From positions 6,902,686 to 6,966,685 of the forward strand of contig JABACO010000002.1 of NCBI GenBank assembly GCA_013339895.1: 64,000 nucleotides of DNA, written 5' to 3'. Of the stretch, positions 44,249-56,431 are shown piece after piece. Each line of letters begins with the position of its first letter. The stretch's first letter is position 1. The position numbers were made by a program, and so were the translations under genes. Origin of the DNA: Ephydatia muelleri. Lineage: Eukaryota; Porifera; Demospongiae; Spongillida; Spongillidae. The notes beneath the pieces were generated by a model that worked only from the letters and a program-made list of their open reading frames with translations, made no database searches and was not told where the DNA came from.

Positions 44249-44351
44249 TAGTCTCGTACCCAGACCCGACTGACGTAAGCATTATCGCATAATTTATAAT
44301 ATACATTATGCGACAATGCTTACGTCAGTCGGGTCTGGGTATATGAGACTA
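44249..44351. mobile_element. 103-bp MITE with 9-bp TSD
   Basis: A near-perfect palindrome starting TAGTCTCGTACCCAGACCCG and ending with its complement, GAGACTA. The flanks are a perfect 9-bp duplication, GCTCACGGG (44240-44248 and 44352-44360). A 9-bp TSD with palindromic ends fits a Mutator-like (MULE) non-autonomous element. A partial relative begins at about 43,962. Confidence 0.85.
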
Positions 44352-44489
44352 GCTCACGGGTGAAGTGGAGTCACTGGAGAAGGGGACTCGATGATGGGTC
44401 TATGAACGTGTGTTCAGGAAGAGTTTATCATAAATCATTTCAATAATTAAAGATAACAACATTACAGGAAATACACAAACACAAAAGTA

Positions 44490-44584
44490 TTATTATTATT
44501 ATTATTTTATTATTGATGTATTATTCAGATACAAGAGAATACAGGAATACAAGATACAATAAAAAGCACATTATTATTATTATT
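44490..44584. repeat. (TTA)n microsatellite runs
   Basis: Two ATT/TTA runs at about 44,490-44,515 and 44,570-44,584, next to the LINE 3' end. Confidence 0.85.
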
Positions 44585-44734
44585 ACATACACTGTATGCA
44601 CTACAATTTCGACCTATCATTACTCGCATGAGTCCTATGCTGCAGACCCCCTCACTAAGATGGATCTAGCTACAGACCTCACCTTGGACATGTTGAGACG
44701 ACTATAGATTTCATTTAGGACACTGGATTTGGGA

Positions 44735-45637
44735 CTATCTCGATGGATGGCTATAAACGAGGCAAGACGGGAAAAAAACAGCCTGAGCCTCTTTCCCCCA
44801 GTGTCCATAAGTCTCCACAGCTAGAGGAATGCATGTCCATCCGAGCTCCTGCATGGCACTTCGTGTCGTTGGCTTCATGCTTTCTGCATTCTGCTGCATA
44901 GGCTGCTGACCCTGCTGATGTGCTAGCATCCCTCGACATGGCTGGAGTTAAAGGAGAGGTGACGGTTATATCAATAGCTGCTGGAGACCCTCTGACCCAA
45001 TCCTGAACAAGAACATCAGCTGGGCGAGTGTTTCTCTGAACCCTAGAGAGCCCAAAACCAGCTTCCACTCTCACAGAAAGGTGTGCTTGGCGACAGAACT
45101 CAACAAAGATGTCGCACAGGCGATTGTGTCAGGTGACCACATCCCCACCATGTCTACAAGAGGCAGCATGATGACCCAGAGGATTCGAGAACCAACTCTG
45201 GCAAAAGAGGCCACTGATGTGTTGAGACCAAGCCACCACCTAATGGCCGTTTGGTACTCTGCTGAGTCAAGGTGCAGTTTCAAACTTAGAAGGGATGGCA
45301 GTAATCCAAGAACTGGCATGAGAAGAAACTGAGCCTTGTTCACCAGGGAAGCTGAAGACAGCAGAGAATGGAATGCGAAAGAATCCAGCTTTTGAGACAG
45401 CGACTTCTGCTGGGGAGGAGAATTGAGCACTGATTCCATGGTGATGGAGTCCTGTGGAGAGACCCGGGCATTGAAGCGAAGAATGGCCTGCTGTAAGTGA
45501 GTGTTGTCAGGGTTCCCCATTTCTAAAGATGCCGCAGAAGAGATGAAGGCGGCACACGAGTGAAGAGATAGAGAACGCAGGCCGAGCCCACCCAGCTTAG
45601 GACTACGTTGAGCTTGCTGCCACTGTGTGTCTGGCAC
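44735..45637 (-). pseudogene. Non-LTR retrotransposon (LINE) C-terminal region
   Basis: On the minus strand, 45637-45071 reads WQQAQRSPKLGGLGLRSLSL, ...EYQTAIRWWLGLNTSVASFA. The frame then changes to 45074-44751 with VEAGFGLSRVQRNTRPADVL, AAIDITVTSPLTPAMS, KHEANDTKCHAG and a final part matching CGDLWTLGERGS in a third frame. These blocks are the region after the RT domain in a LINE family also seen at 29950-30385. The part between WWLGL and VEAG is disrupted. The RT itself would lie above 45,637 but is replaced by simple sequence and the minisatellite, so this is a 5'-truncated copy, as usual for LINEs. Confidence 0.75.
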
Positions 45638-45835
45638 AATCTATTGCTATTATTTCATATATATATATTTCAGCAAGTATCAACTATAGTTATTAGCCAG
45701 CACATATGCATTGCATTGATATATACAAGGTGCAATACAATAGGTACTTGACTATGTTGCGGACATACTAAGGGTGCGAAGAGATAATGTTCATTTTGAA
45801 ACCACCCTTTACATTTGTGATGTATCAAACATACA

Positions 45836-48800
45836 AGAGGGGAACATGGTTGTGGTACAAGAGGGGAACATGGTTGTGGTACCAGATGGGAACATGGTTG
45901 TGGTACAAGAGAAGAACATGGTAGTGGCACAAGAGGGGAACATGGTTGTGCTATAAGAGGGGAACATGGGTGTGGTACAAGAGGGGAACATGGTTGTGCA
46001 CAAGAGGGAACATGGTTGTGGCACAAGAGGGGAACATGGTTGTGGTACAAGAGGGGAACATGGGTGTGGTACAAGAGGGGAACATGGTTGGGTAGCAGGG
46101 GGAACATGGTTGTGGCACAAGAGGGGAACATGGTTGTGGTACAAGAGGGGTAATGGTGTGGTACAAGAGGGAACATGGTGTGGTACAAGAGGAATGGTTG
46201 TGGTACAAGAGGGGAACATGGTTGTGGCACAAGAGGGAACATGGTTGTAGTACAAGACGGGAAAGTGGTTATGGTACAAGAGCGGAACATGGGTGTGGTA
46301 CAAGAGGGGAACATGTTTTGGTACAAGAGCGGAACATGGGTGTGGTACAAGATGGGAACATGGTTGTTTGTGGTACAAGATATGAAAACATGATTGTTGT
46401 GGTACAAGATGGGAACATGTTTGTGGTACCAGAGGGGAACATGGTTGTGGTACAAGAGGGGAACATGGTTGTGGCACAAGAGGTGAAACATGGTTGTGGT
46501 ACAAGAGGGGAACATGGGTGTGGTACAAGAGGGGACCGGTTGAGGTAGCAGGGGGAACATGGTTGTGGCACAAGAGGGGAACATGGTTGTGGTACAAGAG
46601 GGGTATATGGGTGTGGTACAAGAGGGGAACATGGGTGTGGTACATGAGGGGAACATGGTTGTGGTACAAGAGGGGAACATGGTTGTGGCACAAGAGGGGA
46701 ACATGGTTGTGTACAAGACGGGAAAGTGGTTATGGTACAAGAGGGGAACATGGTGTGGTACAAGAGGGGAACATGGTTTTGGTACAAGAGCGGAACATGG
46801 GTGTGGTACAAGATGGGAACATGGTTGTTTGTGGTACAAGATGAAAACATGATTGTTTGTGGTACAAGATGGGAACATGGTTGTGGTACAAGAGGGGAAC
46901 ATGGTTGTGGTACAAGAGGGGAACATGGTTGTGGCACAAGAGGGGAACATGGTTGTGGTACAAGAGGGGAACATGGTTGTGGTACAAGAGGGGAATATGG
47001 TTGTGGAACAAGAGGGGAACATGGTTGTGGAACAAGAGGGTATATCGGTGTGGTACAAGAGGGGAACATGGGTGTGGTACATGAGGGGAAAATGGTTGTG
47101 GTACAAGAGGGGAACATGGGTGTGGTACAAGAGGGGAACATGGTTGTGGTACAAGAGGGGAACAAGGTTGTGGCACAAGAGGGGAACATGGTTGTGGCAC
47201 AAGAAGGGAACATGCTTGTGGTACCAGATGGGAACAAGGTTGTGGCACAAGAGGGGAACATGGTTGTGGCACAAGAGGGGAACATGGTTGTGGTACAAGA
47301 CGGGAAAGTGGTTATGGTACAAGAGGGGAACATGGGTGTGGTACAAGAGGGGAACATGGGTGTGGTACAAGATGGGAACATGGTTGTTTGTGGTACAAGA
47401 TGGGAACATGATTGTTTGTGGTACAAGATTGGAACATGGGTGTGGTACAAGATGGGAACATGGTTGTTTGTGGTATAAGATGGGAACATGGTTGTGGTAC
47501 AAGAGGGGAACATGGTTGTGGTACAAGAGGGGAACATGGTTGTGGTGGCAGGGGGAACATAGTTGTGGTACAAGAGGGGAACATGGGTGTGGTACCAGAT
47601 GGGAACATGGTTGTGGCACAAGAGGGGAACATGGTTGTAGTACAAGAGGGGAACATGGGTGTGGTACAAGAGGGGAACATGGTTGTGGTACAAGAGGGGA
47701 ACAAGGTTGTGGCACAAGAGGGGAACATGGTTGTGGCACAAGAAGGGAACATGCTTGTGGTACCAGATGGGAACAAGGTTGTGGCACAAGAGAGAAACAT
47801 TGGTGTGGTACAAGAGGGGAACATGGTTTTGGTACAAGAGGAAAACATTGGTGTGGTACACGAGGGGAACATGGTTTTGGTACAAGACGGAACATGGGTG
47901 TGGTACAATGTGGGAACATGGCAGGGGAATACGGGTGTGGTACAAGAGGGGAACATGGTTGTGGTGGCAGGGGGAACATAGTTGTGGTACAAGAGGGGAA
48001 CATGGGTGTGGTACCAGATGGGAACATGGTTTGGCAAAGAGGGGAACATGGTTGTACAAGAAGGGAACATGGTTGTGGTGGCAGGGGGAACATGGTTGTG
48101 GTACAAGAGGGGAACATGGTTGTGGTGGCAGGGGGAATATGGTTGTGGTACAAGAGGGGAACATGGGTGTGGTACAAGAGGGGAACATGGGTGTGGTACA
48201 GAAGGGGAACATGGGTGTGGTACAAGAGGGGAACATGGGTGTGGTACAAGAGGGGAACATGGGTGTGGTACAGAAGGGGAACATGGGTGTGGTACAAGAG
48301 GGGAACATGGGTGTGGTACAAGAGGGGAACATGGGTGTGGTACAAGAGGGGAACATGGTTGTGTCACAAGAGGGGAACATGGTTGCGGTACAAGAGGGGA
48401 ACATGGTTGTGGCACAAGTGGGGAACATGGTTGTGGTACCAGATTGGAACATGGTTGTGGCACAAGAGGGGACCATGGGTATGGTACAAGAGGGGAACAT
48501 GGTTGTGGTACAAGAGGGGAACATGGGTGTGGTACAAGAGCGGAACATGGGTGTGGTACAAGATGGGAACATGGGAGGGGAACATGGGTGTGGTACTAGA
48601 GAGGAACATGGGTGTGGTACAAGAGCGGAACATGGGTGTGGCACAAGATGGGAACATGGGAGGGGAACATGGGTGTGGTACTAGAGGGGAACATGGTTGT
48701 GGCACAAGAGGGGAACATGGTTGTGGCACAAGAGGAGAACATGGTTGTGGACAAGAGGGGAACATGGTTGTGTTGGCAGGGGGAACATGGTTGTGGTACA

Positions 48801-50590
48801 AGAGGGGAACATGGGTGTGGTGGCAGGGGGAACATGGTTGTGGCACAAGAGGGGAACATGGTTGTGGTGGCAGGGGGAACATGGTTGTGGTACAAGAGGG
48901 GAACATGGGTGTGGTGGCAGGGGGAACAAGGTTGTGGTACAAGAGGGGAACATGGGTGTGGTACAAGAGGGGAACATGGGTGTGGTACAAGAGGGGAACA
49001 TGGGTGTGGTACAAGTGGGGAACATGGGTGTGGTACAAGAGGGGAACAAGGGTGTGGTACAAGAGGGGAACATGGGTGTGGTACAAGAGGGGAACATGGG
49101 TGTGGTACAAGAGGGGAACATGGGTGTGGTACAAGAGGATGTGGTACATGATGGGAACATGGTTGTTGCACAAGAGGGGAACATGGTCGTGGTACAAGAG
49201 GGGAACATGGTTGTGGTACAAGATAGGAATAAGTTGTGGTACAAGAGGGGAACATGGGTGTGGTACAAGAGGGGAACATGGTTTGTGGTACAAGAGGGGA
49301 ACATGGGTGTGGTACAAGAGGGGAACATGGTTGTGGTACAAGAGGGGAACATGGTTGTGGTACAAGTAGGAACATGGTTGTGGTACAAGAGGGGAACATG
49401 GTTGTGGTTCAAGAGGGGAATATGGTTTTGGCACAAGAGGGGAACATGGTTGTGGCACAAGAGGGGAACATGGGTGTGGTACAAGTGGATGTGGTACAAG
49501 AGGGGAACATGGTTGTGGTACAAGTAGGAACATGGTTGTGGTACAAGATGGGAACATGGTTGTGGTACAAGAGGGGAACATGGGTGTGGTACAAGAGGGG
49601 AACATGGTTGTGGTACAAGTAGGAACATGGTTGTGGTACAAGAGGGGAACATGGTTGTGGTTCAAGAGAGGAATATGGTTTTGGCACAAGACGGGAACAT
49701 GGTTGTGGCACAAGAGGGGAACATGGGTGTGGTACAAGAGGGTAACATGGGTGTGGTACAAGAGGGGAACATGGTTGTGGCACAAGAAGGGAACATGCTT
49801 GTGGTACAAGAGGGTAACATGGTTGTGGTACAAGAGGGGAACTTGGTTGTGGTACAAGTGGGTAACATGGTTGTGGTACAAGAGAAGAACATGGGTGTGG
49901 TACAAGAGGGGAACATGGTTGTGGACAAGAGGGGAACATGGTTGTGGTACAAGAGGGGAACACGGTTGTGGTACATAAGGGGAACATGGTTGTGGTACAA
50001 GAGGGGAACTTGGTCGTGGTACAAGAGGGGAACATGGTCGTGGTACAAGAGGGGAACATGGTTGTGGTACAAGAGGGGAACATGGTTGTGATACAAGAGG
50101 GGAACATGGTTGTGGCACAAGAGGGGAACATGGTTGTGGCACAAGAGGGGAACGTGGGTGTGGTACAAGAGGGGAACATGGGTGTGGTACAAGGGAGGAA
50201 CATGGGTGTGGTACAAGAGAGGAACATGGGTGTGGTACATGTGGATGTGGTACAAGAGGGGAACATGGTTGTGGTACAAGAGGGGAACTTGGTCGTGGTA
50301 CAAGAGGGGAACATGGTTGTGGCACAAGAGGGGAACATGGTTGTGGTACAAGAGGGGAACACGGTTGTGGTACAAGAGGGGAACATGGTTGTGGTACAAG
50401 AGGGGAACTTGGTTGTGGTACAAGAGGAGAACATGGTTGTGGTACAAGAGGGGAACATGGGTGTGGTACAAGAGGGGAACATCCACAAGAGGGGAACATG
50501 GTTGTGGTACAAGAGGGGAACACGGTTGTGGTACAAGAGGGGAATATGGTTGTGGTACAAGAGGGGAACTTGGTTGTGGTGAAAGGTAGC
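45836..50590. repeat. 24-bp minisatellite array, ~4.75 kb (~198 units)
   Basis: Units of GAGGGGAACATGGTTGTGGT-ACAA with recurring variants (GGGTGTGG, TGGCACAAG, GTGGCAGGGGGAA, GATGGGAAC). The unit length is divisible by three and the common unit contains no stop in any of the six frames, so frames of up to 891 codons run both ways (RGTWLWYK, EGNMVVVQ or GEHGCGTR forward; HVPLLYHN, TMFPSCTT or PCSPLVPQ in reverse). They are not evidence of genes. Longer blocks of variant units recur (for example near 46,560-46,880 and 46,920-47,480), showing higher-order duplication. The array is the full version of the one truncated at 31,616. Confidence 0.97.
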
Positions 50591-51149
50591 AACATGGTAC
50601 TCGTGTAGCGAGTTGCATCATTGTGGCATGGAATTACATTGATCCCTTTCATCTATACCTGTAATAGCGGTGATTTAGATTCAGTATTTCGAATTAGCAG
50701 CTGGAAGCTTGAGGAACCATCAAGCTTTCCAGCTGCCTATAGAATCGATGTGGTCGATCAGCCATAAAAAACTAAAAGTGAATGCGTGTAATTACATCCC
50801 AATGCTAGTGTGAACACGTACCCTACATAACTGAGGCGTCAGGGCTCCTTCGAGAGTGAGCGTCGCTTCACTATTCCAAATACGCACACTCAAAGTTCGT
50901 CAAGGTTGTGAAAATAAGTGCTCAAATGACACAGATCGTTTAGAACAAACACTTCTCGTCTCATGAGGAAAAAATAAGCACCATCGGACGCGTCGCGTTC
51001 GAGAAAGGCCCGCTAGCATTTGTACGCTCAACATGTCTATTATTTTAAAACCCTCAGCGCAACGTCATTCGTCATGAAATTAATTGGCGCTGGTCAAGGG
51101 TTAATTTTGCGGTGACGCAAGAGGCTGCTAGCTTACTCAAAGCAGATAA

Positions 51150-51545
51150 TGATCTCTGCCCAAAGACCAGTTGGGTACTAGGATATCTGCAGGGCGATTG
51201 TGGCTGTGGTCTTTGGTAAGGTTCCTGCCTCCACTCAGACACTCAGATGGGCCCTGCAACAGGTTTCAGCAGGGGTGTCACGTACTTTATTGTGGCGAGT
51301 TACTAAATCTCCACCACATATGCAGGTGAGTGCATGATGGCCAAGGGGATCAAGTACTCTCCCAGGACACAGAAGGCAAATTGAGCTACATTACTGAGGT
51401 GTCTAGGGCAGCCACCACTTGATGGCCACCTGGAACTCTGAAGGCTGGAGATGAAGGCCTAGCCCCTCCGAGGGAATGACTGACACCCAAGATGCAGCAT
51501 GAGGGGAGGAGACAGAGAGAAGGCGTGCTCTATCTGCGGCAGATA
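51150..51545 (-). pseudogene. LINE C-terminal fragment (right copy)
   Basis: Mirror of 29950-30385 with the same DRARLLSVSS and EFQVAIKWWL blocks. Near 51,105-51,130 it has about 20 extra bases relative to the left copy. 50,640-51,150, like 30,400-30,840, shows no recognisable feature. Confidence 0.7.
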
Positions 51546-51738
51546 TCATAATTGCTTATAGAGTATATTGAACAGATGGTTATCATTCTTATTGGACAGC
51601 ACCTTTTGATGGATCGGGATGTCAACACCTCCTCCATGCTGACCTGTATATTTAATACATGTATATGCCAGAACGCGTACTCGCAAAGGCGTAAATACAG
51701 GTGGATGTAAAAATATTTTAACTTGTAAATGTGATGTC

Positions 51739-51740
<2 letters not shown>

Positions 51741-51784
<44 letters not shown>
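51741..51784. repeat. Homopolymer T8 followed by about 35 G
   Basis: The left copy (29,721-29,757) has two C runs of eight and A-rich DNA here. Length differences in such a tract may be biological or sequencing error. Confidence 0.85.
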
Positions 51785-51785
<1 letters not shown>

Positions 51786-52051
51786 ACTATTTTATTAAAA
51801 TTTAAAAAGTTAATTATTCCCTGATTGATGCTGTAGTGCACTACTTGCATCTCATTACATGTACCGTAATAAGCCTCATCAATATTTGGAGAAGGGTGTG
51901 GCATATTCGTTTACAGATTGCGGGGGACGAATAGCAAGTCCAATCTCTGGTCCAACCACAGGTGATTCCAACTGAAACAACAACTGCCCTGGTAACGCGA
52001 TTAGGTACGAATTTTATTGTATGTCTTTAGACAAGTAGTGGTCACTTACAT

Positions 52052-54289
52052 CAGAGATAATATATAGAGGGATTGGAAGCGAATCACGTGCGCTATACCT
52101 CTGCGCGGGACATCCGAGGGTAGTGATAATCGCACCTCCGAACTTGTGAAAAGGGGTGGATTTTTGGGAAGTCACTGTCGAACTTTCGCTTGAATCTCCT
52201 TACAGGTATGCCGTAATATTCAGCTGATGCTACAAATCGATGGCCCAGTGAATCTAGTTGAAACTATAAATATAGTTTATGCGGTAATTCAGCTTTGCCG
52301 CGACGGTTTTACGGTGTCAAAGTAGAAAAAGTATGATTTTTTTCTTTCGTTGGGGTTAGCTCTTTGCATAGTGACGTTAGGGTCTTGCATTTGTGCTAGA
52401 AATGATTAACTGCGTTCGTATTGTGTTTTAAGATGTTTTTTAATCCTAAGGAACAGTCCTAAGTGGACTTCCATGGGTTTTGACCCTTTACGATTACGGG
52501 ACAGTATCTTTGTAAGTTAAAGAGCAAAGAAATCGCAGTATTTTTTTCCTAATAGTACAAGGCCTAAAGTGTGTCTTAGTGAGGTTCTTGTAATTTTGGG
52601 GTGCGTCTTCTTGCTACAAATTTTGCCGCTATCTATATCACAAATTAATATTCTACGTGCACTGGGCCAGGGTGGGCGGGGGGGGGTACATGTCCATTAC
52701 TGACTAAAGTGATTTACTTATTGTCCTGATGCTTTTAGCAGACATGAGCAGGAGAAAACTAAGGTTAGGCCGAAGAAAGAAGAGTCTGGAAAGACAGAAA
52801 CCTAAAGTCCTCACTGTCTCCATTTCACGTGCTGCTGTTTCTGTGCAGCTGCATCCAGGTGTTTATTGTTCACCTTCCTTGTCAAATGCTCTGCAGCATT
52901 CTGGTCATTTTGATCAGCCTGTCTCTCAGCTTACTGTGTCATTGCCCATATCAATGGCCTAGTGACATCTATGAATTTGCTCTCACACCGACTGAGCATT
53001 CTTAAACTGCCACCACAGTGGGTTATAGCCTCCATGACACCGTTGTGTTTGTGCAAAGTAGGGCTGCAAGAAGTCTGTCGTCCAAGTGTCACTTTGTCAA
53101 TAGCTTTCAATGCGTCACTGGAATGGACTACTACAATTTCATCAAAGACATTGAACCCCAGTAATTCTCCTGTTTTGTTCAACTTGCCATACCCTGTCAA
53201 AGTAGTAGATGATGCCTTTAAACTTATGGAGTTTTTGGGTGCGGCAAGGTTTTGTAGAGGTAGCCCAGATTCTGGCTTGGTGGAACTATGGAAGATAGGG
53301 TCATCATCTTTACACATCAGCAGTGGTATGTTGCACAAATACTGGTGCTCCTGAACATGCTTGCACTTTACATGTGTTTTTAAAATAGGCAAAAGTGTCA
53401 GCTTCTTGGATACTACCATTCATTGCGCACATCAGAAGCATTCCTGTGTGTGTGGAAAACATTTTTGCTCCAAGCTGGCTGTCTTACAATCTCATCAATT
53501 TTCATACAATTTGTTGGTCATTCCATGTTTAAGGAATTGGTCAAAACAAAGTATTGTTCAAACACTACAGCAGAAAGCAGTCATGGTTCAGATGATTTAA
53601 CACATCTTGAATATAACGCAATTCGATATACTGCTGGGTATGTACCACAGGCGCTGAAGAAGAAAGTAGCCAAATCTCACCATTCAAATAAGAAAGATCT
53701 TCTCCTCTGTCTTGATGACCTTTCTATGTGTGATGATGATGATCCTGGCTCATCAGCTGATTGGATCCGTGCAGTAGATCGTGGCAGTCTCATCCACATA
53801 AACAACATGACCTTTGAGCTCTTTCTTTCTATGGAGCAGTCTATTCGAAGATGTGTTAAAGCAGGTCAAGAACTTGGAGATGCACGATCTCAGTTGAAGG
53901 AAGATGAGAATGTCCTTTTCTACTGGTCTATATTGACAGCAAATCGGTCTGATGATGTTGCTACTACCATCTTGGAGATGGTAGTAGACCTGTGGATAAC
54001 AGTGCGGGGGTTTTCATTGGCTGGTGCATGGGTGGAAGAATACAAAATCACCCAAAAGAAGACAACACAGAAATCTAAAGCCCTTAGGAAAAACTGAACT
54101 GATCCCCCTTCCCCCTCCCCTCACGCACCCTTTTTTTTTGTTGCTCTGAGTGTGTTTAGTTGAAGTGGCAGTTACAAAAAAGTTACTCCGTACATGTACA
54201 TGTGTATGGCTTCGTTTCCTTTCCTCGGATATCCCGCGTTAATTAGTGTTAAATGCCTCCGCTTCCAATCCCTCTATATATTATCTCTG
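52052..54289 (+). mobile_element. DNA transposon, 2,238 bp, 30-bp TIRs, 7-bp TSD, present in one copy only
   Basis: Perfect 30-bp inverted ends (52052-52081 and 54260-54289) begin CAGAGATAATATATAGAGGG. The TSD is CTTACAT (52045-52051 and 54290-54296). The left arm has the undisturbed target at 29467-29473 (as ATGTAAG). The plus strand carries a transposase-like C-terminal frame (53423-54097, separate entry) and shorter upstream frames. A 7-bp TSD with CA...TG ends could fit the P superfamily or another TIR family; superfamily not settled. Confidence 0.92.
53423..54097 (+). CDS. Transposase-like C-terminal frame of the 2.2-kb element
   Basis: An uninterrupted 224-codon frame to TGA at 54097. 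The recognisable part starts about residue 60 (DLTHLEYNAIRYTAGYVPQA), followed by an acidic stretch (MCDDDDPGSS), WIRAVDRGSLIHINNMTFEL, and a basic end (VEEYKITQKKTTQKSKALRK). The Y-x-AGY motif and a following 'DRG.L' block recall C-terminal parts of several eukaryotic cut-and-paste transposases, including THAP9/P-type, but I cannot assign a family. Upstream frames 52729-52962 and 52962-53354 may be earlier exons. The catalytic acidic residues were not located, so activity is unclear. Confidence 0.6.
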   Translation: MRTSEAFLCVWKTFLLQAGCLTISSIFIQFVGHSMFKELVKTKYCSNTTAESSHGSDDLTHLEYNAIRYTAGYVPQALKKKVAKSHHSNKKDLLLCLDDLSMCDDDDPGSSADWIRAVDRGSLIHINNMTFELFLSMEQSIRRCVKAGQELGDARSQLKEDENVLFYWSILTANRSDDVATTILEMVVDLWITVRGFSLAGAWVEEYKITQKKTTQKSKALRKN

Positions 54290-56431
54290 CTTACATAGTC
54301 ACTGTGTTTTGATATGATTTGGCGTTTTATGGTAACTCGGTCACGAGGATGGATCCTGTGTATCATAGTATTATATAATGTTACCTCTCTTAACCATCAT
54401 CACGAGTGATCGCAAGGTGTATCGCCTTTAGGTAGCAAAACTATTTTAGAGCGTTGATATGCAATCATCTTTGCCGCCGCTATACTTGGATATGCCAGAT
54501 AATGTATTTATAATGGCATTGGAAAGACACACAGTGTCACCATATTAGAGCGTCACTCACTTTAATGCTGAACACCTCGATCAGCGCTACATGTACGTCG
54601 CGATTATAACGGCTCTTCAGGCCCTTCCACTCAGCCCACATCGGTGCTTCTCGTGTAAGGGTGCATGTCGTGAACATCTTGGATTGTGGAAAGGTCCCTA
54701 TGTCCGTGTCAGCTATTTTGGAAGGAGTCAGGCTGATGAAGGGTAACAAAAATAAGGAAGGACGTGGAGACCCCCCCCCCCCCACATGGTAGTCCCATTT
54801 CAGTAGGAGAAACTCTCCGGCCAAGCCTCTTAGCTTGCCATCAGCCATGCAGGCCAATCCCAAAACAACATCATAGAAGCCATCTCAATATATCCCTAGT
54901 GAGATCAGTGGTTAGGGCCATTTCAGAGAGGGAATGACATATAGTGCATAGTTAGAACTGAACTGTTGGTTTGATTTTGTGCAGTGTAGTTTTAATAACA
55001 ATGATACACATTTGTGTTGTACTTATACACTGTATGTACGTATTATTTATATGTAGATTTTCTAGGATGCACAGTGTAGCCACGACATTTAGCTCATTTG
55101 ACTGTCAGGTACATTGTTACGTACAGTACTGAGTAGTCTCTGCAGAGAGCAGTCCAAAAAGTGGCTGGATGTTGATATGTTCTGAAAACAAACAATGATA
55201 TATGGCAAGGTGGCGGAAGCTTTTTGTAATTGGTCTGGCGGATGGATGGATGTGTCAGCTGGAGTGAATGCTACAGTTATATTTTTGCGCATTATTATTT
55301 TTACTTAAGCTCATTACATATAATGAGCGAAATAATGTCAACATTTGCTGAACATAAAACAAAGTTTTTGGCAATTAAAGTCAAGTCCATGGAATTGAAA
55401 ATTTCTTTATATAATTATGCTAGGAATCATCCGGTATTATTCTAGAGTTCTTGATCTGATATGTTGTTGTACTCGCCAACAGCTTACACTGTGTACTGTT
55501 GAGTCTTAGATCTTGACACTGAAGCACCGGGCAGAAGTCACATTCCATTAACACTTCCAGTCTTTGTTTAGGTCTCTGTCTCAATTCTGAGCAGAAAGAT
55601 TAGCTACATCACTACACTCATTCCAAAATATGAATACAAAAGTATGAACAAATATATGGAACATGCCACGAGGTTTTGACCCTTATGAATTTATATGTCC
55701 AATTCACTTCACTATATCTTTTGAACCATAAATGCTATGAATTTGCTATTTTCAATGCTTAATGCATACCAAAACTTTTCTCTATGAGAAAATTTATTTT
55801 TCAATGTCTTGCACAAGCACAGTGTGGAAATTATGAAGTCCGATATCCCGTGGGTTCATAACGTCATGTAGGAGCGTTCAAATCATTTCAAATTCGGTGT
55901 GTACATGTAAAAACAAAGAGGGAGGCTTACTCTCGGTACTATTGTTGCCATTACCAACAGTGCTTCGATTAAAGTTGTAGCGTTACGCTATATTCAGTAC
56001 GTTACTTTCATTTCAACGTAGAACATGGATCGTGTAGATGAAAGTATGATATGCATGCATGTGCAAGTACATGTACAGTATCAACTATAAATACCACTGT
56101 ATTCTTATATACACATACACGTACTTTGGTTCATAATAGTTTGTTAATGGGACTTGATGTGCATTTCATGCATGATGATACATTTGGGCTGCAATTAATA
56201 ATTATCAAAACCAGTGAGCAGTACAGTTGCCAAAACGTGAGTGGTTCAATAATGCTTAGTCCAAGTGGTGTGTGATCTCTGACAAGTTGGTACATATATG
56301 CATGAGTTGGAGTTCAGTACTGGTATCAACATTATGCAGTGATGTGTATGTGTACAGCATATGCTGCCATTAATTATGCTGTGTGCAGTAAGTAATTTCA
56401 CTTTCATTATTATTCCAGCCATACAGCCCAC

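Noticed and set aside
45670..50652. Very long open frames on both strands (up to 891 codons)
   Set aside because: They are the 24-bp minisatellite read in every frame; no unique sequence, no start context, equal openness on both strands.
52931..53419. 162-codon minus-strand frame inside the 2.2-kb transposon
   Set aside because: Possible, but the plus strand carries the recognisable transposase-like end and continuing frames, so I treat this as a likely shadow. Not certain.
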